Assembly (NCBI GenBank): GCA_030590265.1
Contig: JAUUYW010000019.1
Location: 1 to 18,660, forward strand
DNA length: 18,660 nucleotides
Reading direction: 5' to 3'
DNA from: Candidatus Krumholzibacteriia bacterium
GTDB taxonomy: Bacteria > Krumholzibacteriota > Krumholzibacteriia > LZORAL124-64-63
The stretch's first letter is position 1. Every line of letters starts with the position of its first letter. This document shows positions 13,791-18,660 of the stretch, in pieces. A program made the position numbers and the translations under genes. Under the pieces are notes generated by a model. It made no database searches. It was not told the origin of the DNA and saw nothing but the letters and a program-made list of their open reading frames with translations.

Positions 13791-16296
13791 CGCCAGGAAT
13801 ATTCAGTCCCTGGCCCAGCGTCCCTTGCCTGGCCTGATTTACCGTCAGGCCTTGCAATTGTATCGCACAGAGGATTATGAATCCTCTCTGACCATGGTTC
13901 GAGAAGGTTTGGACCTGATTGAATGCGAAGCATCGCCGGATGCGTCGGTGGTTCTGCTTCCTGACCCGGACTCGGCCAAAGTGTGTGATGCGGTGGTTTT
14001 GTGGGCCAAAAACCTCTACCAACTGGATCGGTTCAAAGATTTTCAGGTGCTGATGGCCTCGGCAGGACGCTGGGGAATGGTGCCTGAAAATCTGTCGACT
14101 GATCTTCCAGAGTTGGATCTGGTTCGTTTGTCGTTCGGCTTCAAGCGCGGTGAGTATCTGGATGTGGTGAATGAAACCACCACTTTCATCGACAGTCATC
14201 GGGATGTATTGCCGCCGGTGCTGGCCGATTATCTGCTTCTGCGTGGGCATTGTCTCAGCAATCTGGGTCAACCCAATCGTGCAGTTGAGGATGCCGAGGT
14301 GGCCTTCAGCCTGTTTCGGCTGTTGGGCAAGGACCTCGAAAGTGCCCGTTCGGCCAATCTGCAGGGTATGCTCCTGGTGCGCTCATCGGATTTTCCCGGA
14401 GCCGACCGCTGGTTTCGTCGATCCTTTGATTTGCACCGCAAGCTTGGCATGCGCAAGAACATGGGTGGCAACCGCCTGAACCTGGGAATCGTCAACTACA
14501 AACGTGGGGCGTTGCCTCAAGCCGAAATTGAATTTCAGGCGGCTTTCAATTTGTTGACCGAAGTGGATGCCCAGGTGCCATTGTGCAGGGCGGCCATTGC
14601 CCGGGGCTGCAATCTGCGCTTGCAAAGAGATTTTGATGGTGCGCGAAATGTCCTGAATAAGGCTTACAAGCAAGCTATCGAAATGTCTCTGGCTCGGGAA
14701 GAAGCACTGGCGCTGGAATTTCTGGGTGATGTTTATCGGGATGAAGGCAAACTGGAGCAGGCACGGCGCTTTTACAGTCGGGCCCTGGCTATTGGCAGCA
14801 GCATCGCTCCCGACGGAGACATTGTCATGGAAGTGATGTGTCGTCAGGGGCAGTGCTTGTCTCTTTTAGGGCGGCACAGTGAAGGAGTCAGTGTTTTGGG
14901 CCGGGCCTTGTTGCTGGCCCGTCGGCTCGCTGATCGTCACGAAGAAGGTGTGGTGCGGCGGGCCTTGGCCACGGCACTGTACACCATGGGCGATCTGATT
15001 CAAGCCGGACAGCATGTTGACCGTTCGGTGCAACTGTTCGAGCAGGTGGGAGCCAATTTTGAACTGGCCCACGCCCAAATGCTGCAGGCCAATATTCGTC
15101 TGGCCAGGATTGATGGCGGTTTGGTGGACGATACCGGTGAAATGCTGGAAAAAGCCTGGCAGGGAATGCTCAAAACCATCGACCCGTTCATCAAGTCGGG
15201 TGTGGATCACTGGGTGGTTGAGGCGCGGGGCCTTTTGACGGATATTGCCAGGCGCCGCTCCCGGTGGGAAAAACTGCAACTCGATGGTTGGAATGCAGAG
15301 ATTTCCACTACTGCCAGCAAGCTTCCCGAAGCACCTCCCATCATTCATGTTTCAACCCGTATGCGGGACCTGATTCAACTCAGCGATGCCTTTGCTGATT
15401 CCGAGGAGCCGGTTTTGATCACCGGGGCCACGGGAACCGGCAAGGAACTGTTTGCCCGCCGTTTGCACACTCATAGCAGACGGCGTTCAGGAAAGCTGGT
15501 TTGTGTCAATGTCACCGCCATTGCGGAGAGCTTGTTCGAGCGGGAATTCTTTGGCCACGTTCAGGGATCGTTCACCGGCGCCGACCGCGATGGCATCGGC
15601 CTGGCAGCTCAAGCCGACGGCGGAACACTCTTTCTGGATGAAATTGGCGAACTGGCCCTGAAACAACAGCCGGCCTTGTTGCGGTTGTTGCAGGACGGCA
15701 CCTATCACGCCATCGGCGATCCCCAGGAACGCCGGGTCGATATGCGACTGGTGGCTGCCACCAATGCCGACCTGGAAAAACTGGTTTCCGAAGGGAAATT
15801 TCGGGCGGATCTCTATTACCGCCTGAAAATTCTTGGCCTGAACTTGCCTTCCATCAAGGATCGCCGGGAAGATGTGCAGCCTCTATTGCGGCATTTTCTT
15901 TCTGTGGCAGCCGGTCGCTCGGTTGAACCGACGGAATTTTTCAATCTCGAAAGCCTGGACCAGATGCAATACTACGCTTGGCCCGGCAACGTGCGGGAGA
16001 TCGCCATGGTCGCTCGCCAGGCTCGGGTGCAGATGGCATCAACCGGGCAGGTTTGCGTGGAGGTTGGACGACTTGATGGCGAGTTATTGTTCTTCACCGG
16101 TCCACAGCAGGTCGCAACCAGTACCAATGTTTGCTCGAGTGTGTCGGAAGTCATCAGCCGATCGCGCATCATGCTGGCCTTGTCCGAAGCCCGAGGCAAT
16201 CGTGCCGAGGCTGCCCGCCAGCTGGGCGTCAGCCGCAGCACGCTGTATAGACATTTGGTAAAAATGGGTATTGCCACCAAGGTGACTACCGGTTGA
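13780..16296 (+). CDS. TPR-domain sigma-54 activator (TPR-AAA+-Fis HTH)
   Basis: This 838-residue protein has no receiver domain. Residues about 20-520 are helical TPR-like repeats (for example ALALEFLGDVYRDEGKLEQA and following). The AAA+ domain has Walker A GATGTGKE (549-556), the sigma-54 loop as GSFTGA (596-601) instead of GAFTGA, Walker B TLFLDE (616-621) and arginine-finger region FRADLYYRL (674-682). The C-terminus (807-838) is a Fis-type HTH, AEAARQLGVSRSTLYRHLVK. Known: such proteins remodel sigma-54 RNA polymerase at -24/-12 promoters using ATP. TPR input suggests control by a protein or peptide partner, which is inference. ATG at 13780 is chosen because GGAG lies 7 nt upstream and it overlaps the previous stop; a GTG at 13702 also opens the frame but lies deep in the preceding gene. 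No clear -24/-12 site was found in the window. Confidence 0.92.
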   Translation: MCANARNIQSLAQRPLPGLIYRQALQLYRTEDYESSLTMVREGLDLIECEASPDASVVLLPDPDSAKVCDAVVLWAKNLYQLDRFKDFQVLMASAGRWGMVPENLSTDLPELDLVRLSFGFKRGEYLDVVNETTTFIDSHRDVLPPVLADYLLLRGHCLSNLGQPNRAVEDAEVAFSLFRLLGKDLESARSANLQGMLLVRSSDFPGADRWFRRSFDLHRKLGMRKNMGGNRLNLGIVNYKRGALPQAEIEFQAAFNLLTEVDAQVPLCRAAIARGCNLRLQRDFDGARNVLNKAYKQAIEMSLAREEALALEFLGDVYRDEGKLEQARRFYSRALAIGSSIAPDGDIVMEVMCRQGQCLSLLGRHSEGVSVLGRALLLARRLADRHEEGVVRRALATALYTMGDLIQAGQHVDRSVQLFEQVGANFELAHAQMLQANIRLARIDGGLVDDTGEMLEKAWQGMLKTIDPFIKSGVDHWVVEARGLLTDIARRRSRWEKLQLDGWNAEISTTASKLPEAPPIIHVSTRMRDLIQLSDAFADSEEPVLITGATGTGKELFARRLHTHSRRRSGKLVCVNVTAIAESLFEREFFGHVQGSFTGADRDGIGLAAQADGGTLFLDEIGELALKQQPALLRLLQDGTYHAIGDPQERRVDMRLVAATNADLEKLVSEGKFRADLYYRLKILGLNLPSIKDRREDVQPLLRHFLSVAAGRSVEPTEFFNLESLDQMQYYAWPGNVREIAMVARQARVQMASTGQVCVEVGRLDGELLFFTGPQQVATSTNVCSSVSEVISRSRIMLALSEARGNRAEAARQLGVSRSTLYRHLVKMGIATKVTTG

Positions 16297-16315
16297 TCAG
16301 CTGAAATGCAAGAGA

Positions 16316-16352
16316 GCGCCGCCTGGAAATTATCCTGGCGGCGCAATTTTTT
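16316..16352 (+). terminator. intrinsic terminator after the sigma-54 activator
   Basis: GCGCCGCC pairs with GGCGGCGC (16316-16323 and 16337-16344). One mismatch and two further pairs extend the stem around a small loop. AATTTTTT follows directly, the classic form. It begins 20 nt after the activator stop and isolates the downstream kinase gene. Confidence 0.88.
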
Positions 16353-16366
16353 GGTTGTTGATATTC

Positions 16367-16402
16367 TCTCAAGTGCTCAATTTCCCCGTAAAATCTCAAG
16401 TG
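16367..16402. repeat. 9-bp direct repeat upstream of the membrane kinase
   Basis: TCTCAAGTG occurs at 16367-16375 and 16394-16402, a 27-bp period, between the terminator and the kinase start. It could be a regulator half-site pair or chance. No good promoter boxes were found beside it. Confidence 0.25.
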
Positions 16403-16478
16403 GGTACAGAAAAATGCCGATGGTGGTCTTAGAGAACCCTCGACATCATGGGCCAATTCGTCTGTTCCAGGGGTAAAA

Positions 16479-18660
16479 ATGCGCCGAAATAGTGAACAAT
16501 CCAATGCTTTGCCAAAACTCCAGGACCTGGCCAAGAGCTCTCCTGGTGGGCAACACGGCGGTGGATTTTTTAGAAGCAGTTTGCGCACCACCATTATGTG
16601 TTGGTTCCTGGTCATCAGCCTGGTGCCGGTGATCTTCGTCAGCCTGGTGGGTCATCACAACGCTGTTCAAAATCGTATTGATGATATTTCCAGAAAACTG
16701 CAGGCTGTTTCCGTGATTGAGAAGATGGACCTGGAAAAATACTACCAGGATTTGCAGCACCAGGCAGCCAGCAAGGCTCAATCACCTGGCCTGGGAACAC
16801 TCGCCGCCAAAACAAACCCAGACCACTATCCTGGCACCCTGATTGAGGATGCTCATCGTGAGTTGTTGGAACTGCGGGATAACACCGGGGCCATCAATGT
16901 CCTTTTGATGGATGTGCAAACACGAGTTGTGCTGTCCTGTGATCCGGCCGTGAAAATCGGGACCAATTGGGGAGATACTCACGGTGCTGGATCCAGATTG
17001 AAAACTACTTTTGAGTTGGCGATAGCTAGCGGAGAACCAGCTTTTTCCGGCTACATCAAGGCCAGGGTCCAGGGCCAAATCCCCCACGCCTACCATGTGG
17101 AGCCGATCTTGACTCCTGAAAGTTCGGTCATAGGTTTTATCCTTGTGAAATTGGGAGAGGACAACTTCCACAACGGCATTGGACGATACGAACTGGTGGG
17201 CACGGGAGTTCGTTTTTACGCCCTGAATGAAGATTTGGATTTGCTGACTTCGGCTTTTGGGGTCATGGAAAACCGACCTCACTTGAATTCTGTGCTGACC
17301 GAGAATGCAGTGCGCTGGAAGGATCACCGGGATGGTGCGCGGTCTCCCGGGCAACCATACTCCGTTGCAGAGGCCACCGCTTTTTCAGTGCATGTTTATG
17401 CCGGCTTGCATGGAGAAGAGGTTTTGGGAGTCATCCAGGATCTGGAAATCCTGGGCACCCATGTGGGGCTGGTATCGGAAATTTCAAGAGAGGCAGCCCT
17501 GGCAGGTTTGAAGCGTACGGATTATTCCCTGCTGGGCCTGATTCTGGTAGTCGGGCTGTTGGTGGCTTTGGCCGGTATGGTAGTTTCTTCGCGTTTGGTG
17601 GCGCCTATCAATCAATTGGGCCAGGTCATGCAACGGGTTTCCGATGGCCATGAAGTTTGGACTCTGCCGGATCGTGGGCCCCAGGAGGTTCGTCGCCTCA
17701 CCGATATTTTCCAATTCATGATCAGCAAACTGGGCGCCGCCCAGGAAGTGAACCAAAGGCAATATGCCTTGCAACGCAACCAGTTCGATTTGAATGAAAA
17801 ATTGCGAAGAGAGAATTCCCTGGAGGACATGGCCCAGGCGGGATTGGATTATTTCGTCAACTATTACTCGGCCCAAATGGGTGTGTTCTATTTGTTGGAG
17901 AGCAAGGATACTTTTCGGGTGGCTGCCAAGTATGGAGTGTGGGATGAGAGTGAGCCCATTCCTGAGATCCGGCTGGGGCATGGTTTGGTTGGTCAGGTCG
18001 CCGTTCAAAAAGAACTCCGAGTTCTGCGCGGGATCAACGAAAACCGCCATGGAGTTGAAACAGGGCTGGTGAAGTCTTCGGTGACCAATCTGATATTGGC
18101 ACCCATCCATCTTGAAGGTCGGGTCCTGGGAGTCTTGGAACTGGGTGTCTTGGCAGAAGTAACAAAAGAGGATCTGGATCTTCTTCATTTGGTGGGGGAA
18201 AATGTTGCGGTGGCCATCAATGCCGCGCGATCCCGTGAAAGGGTTAACCGTCTGTTAAAAGAAACCTGGCGTCAAACCACCGCTCTTTCCAAGCAACAGA
18301 AAAAACTCAAGGAATCCAATCGCCAGCTGGAGTTGGCCGACCAATACAAAAGCGAATTCCTGGCCAACATGTCCCACGAACTGCGCACTCCCTTGAATTC
18401 CTTGCTGATCATGTCTCAGGTTTTAGCGGAGAATCGCCAGCGGAATCTCTCGCGTTCCGAGGTGGAAGCTGCCGTGACCATCAACAAGGCAGGGTCGGAT
18501 CTGCTCCTGTTGATCAATGACATCCTGGACCTTTCCCGGGTGGAAGCCGGCAAATTGGATCTGTGTTTCGAAAATGTTGATCTGAAATCCCTGGTGGCCG
18601 ACATGGGGGACCTGTTCAGCCCCTTGGCCAAAAAGCAAGGTGTCGAATTCCGTGCCTTCA
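16479..18660 (+). CDS. membrane-bound HAMP-GAF histidine kinase (partial, C-terminus off window)
   Basis: The frame stays open for 727 codons to the window edge. Residues 38-58 are the first membrane helix. A periplasmic sensor region (about 60-345) of double-Cache-like size follows, and 349-372 is the second helix. A HAMP domain (373-427), a GAF-like domain (about 450-585) and a coiled coil (about 595-625) follow. HisKA is recognised by NMSHELRTPLN with H633 and by the later INDILDLSRVEAGK segment. The ATPase domain and any receivers lie outside the window. The start at 16479 has AGGGG 5 nt upstream. Known: Cache, HAMP and GAF kinases sense an extracellular ligand plus a cytosolic small molecule. 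The ligand is unknown and no partner response regulator is visible. Confidence 0.92.
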   Translation, partial: MRRNSEQSNALPKLQDLAKSSPGGQHGGGFFRSSLRTTIMCWFLVISLVPVIFVSLVGHHNAVQNRIDDISRKLQAVSVIEKMDLEKYYQDLQHQAASKAQSPGLGTLAAKTNPDHYPGTLIEDAHRELLELRDNTGAINVLLMDVQTRVVLSCDPAVKIGTNWGDTHGAGSRLKTTFELAIASGEPAFSGYIKARVQGQIPHAYHVEPILTPESSVIGFILVKLGEDNFHNGIGRYELVGTGVRFYALNEDLDLLTSAFGVMENRPHLNSVLTENAVRWKDHRDGARSPGQPYSVAEATAFSVHVYAGLHGEEVLGVIQDLEILGTHVGLVSEISREAALAGLKRTDYSLLGLILVVGLLVALAGMVVSSRLVAPINQLGQVMQRVSDGHEVWTLPDRGPQEVRRLTDIFQFMISKLGAAQEVNQRQYALQRNQFDLNEKLRRENSLEDMAQAGLDYFVNYYSAQMGVFYLLESKDTFRVAAKYGVWDESEPIPEIRLGHGLVGQVAVQKELRVLRGINENRHGVETGLVKSSVTNLILAPIHLEGRVLGVLELGVLAEVTKEDLDLLHLVGENVAVAINAARSRERVNRLLKETWRQTTALSKQQKKLKESNRQLELADQYKSEFLANMSHELRTPLNSLLIMSQVLAENRQRNLSRSEVEAAVTINKAGSDLLLLINDILDLSRVEAGKLDLCFENVDLKSLVADMGDLFSPLAKKQGVEFRAF

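Overview
The window reads as chromosomal DNA of a Gram-negative, probably anaerobic bacterium. The evidence is a sodium- or proton-pumping Rnf complex with a periplasmic multiheme cytochrome, a predicted outer lipoprotein peptidase, a sigma-54 activator and large hybrid histidine kinases. This style resembles deltaproteobacteria or FCB-type lineages, but I cannot place it more closely. No tRNA, rRNA, insertion sequence or CRISPR array was seen.

Positions 1-6592 (minus strand) hold a tightly packed operon. Its order is a Cys-rich protein, an octaheme c-type cytochrome, rnfC, rnfD, rnfG, rnfE, rnfA and an rnfB that runs off the left edge. Gaps are short or genes overlap, and most genes have a clear Shine-Dalgarno sequence. 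An 18-bp perfect palindrome of the Rex type (TGTTAA-N4-TTAACA core) lies just before the first gene, which suggests control by the NADH/NAD+ sensor Rex. The complex is unusual in four ways. RnfB is fused in frame to a GltD/NfnB-type FAD-NAD(P)H oxidoreductase. RnfC keeps its fold and both 4Fe-4S motifs but has lost the glycine-rich and ECEP motifs that normally bind FMN and NADH. RnfD lacks the usual Thr-Pro-Leu flavin attachment motif. A cytochrome with eight hemes is co-encoded. Together these suggest an Rnf variant in which pyridine nucleotide chemistry has moved from RnfC to RnfB and electrons may leave or enter through cytochrome c. This is the strongest candidate for an undescribed system here.

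Positions 6762-8408 (minus) encode an extended short-chain dehydrogenase joined to a C-terminal helical domain that looks like a sensor or RsbR-type domain. Positions 8409-8913 are non-coding apart from an orphan fragment of a Fis-type helix-turn-helix, probably the remnant of a lost sigma-54 activator. Positions 8914-11109 (minus) encode an M3 family oligopeptidase with a lipoprotein-like N-terminus.

Positions 11246-18660 (plus) are a signalling region in three transcription units. The first is a cytosolic REC-REC-HisKA-HATPase-REC hybrid kinase whose first receiver has lost its phosphoacceptor; a hairpin terminator follows. The second is a small secreted Gly/Asp-rich protein translationally coupled to a TPR-AAA+-Fis sigma-54 activator; another terminator follows. 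The third is a membrane-bound HAMP-GAF histidine kinase that runs off the right edge.
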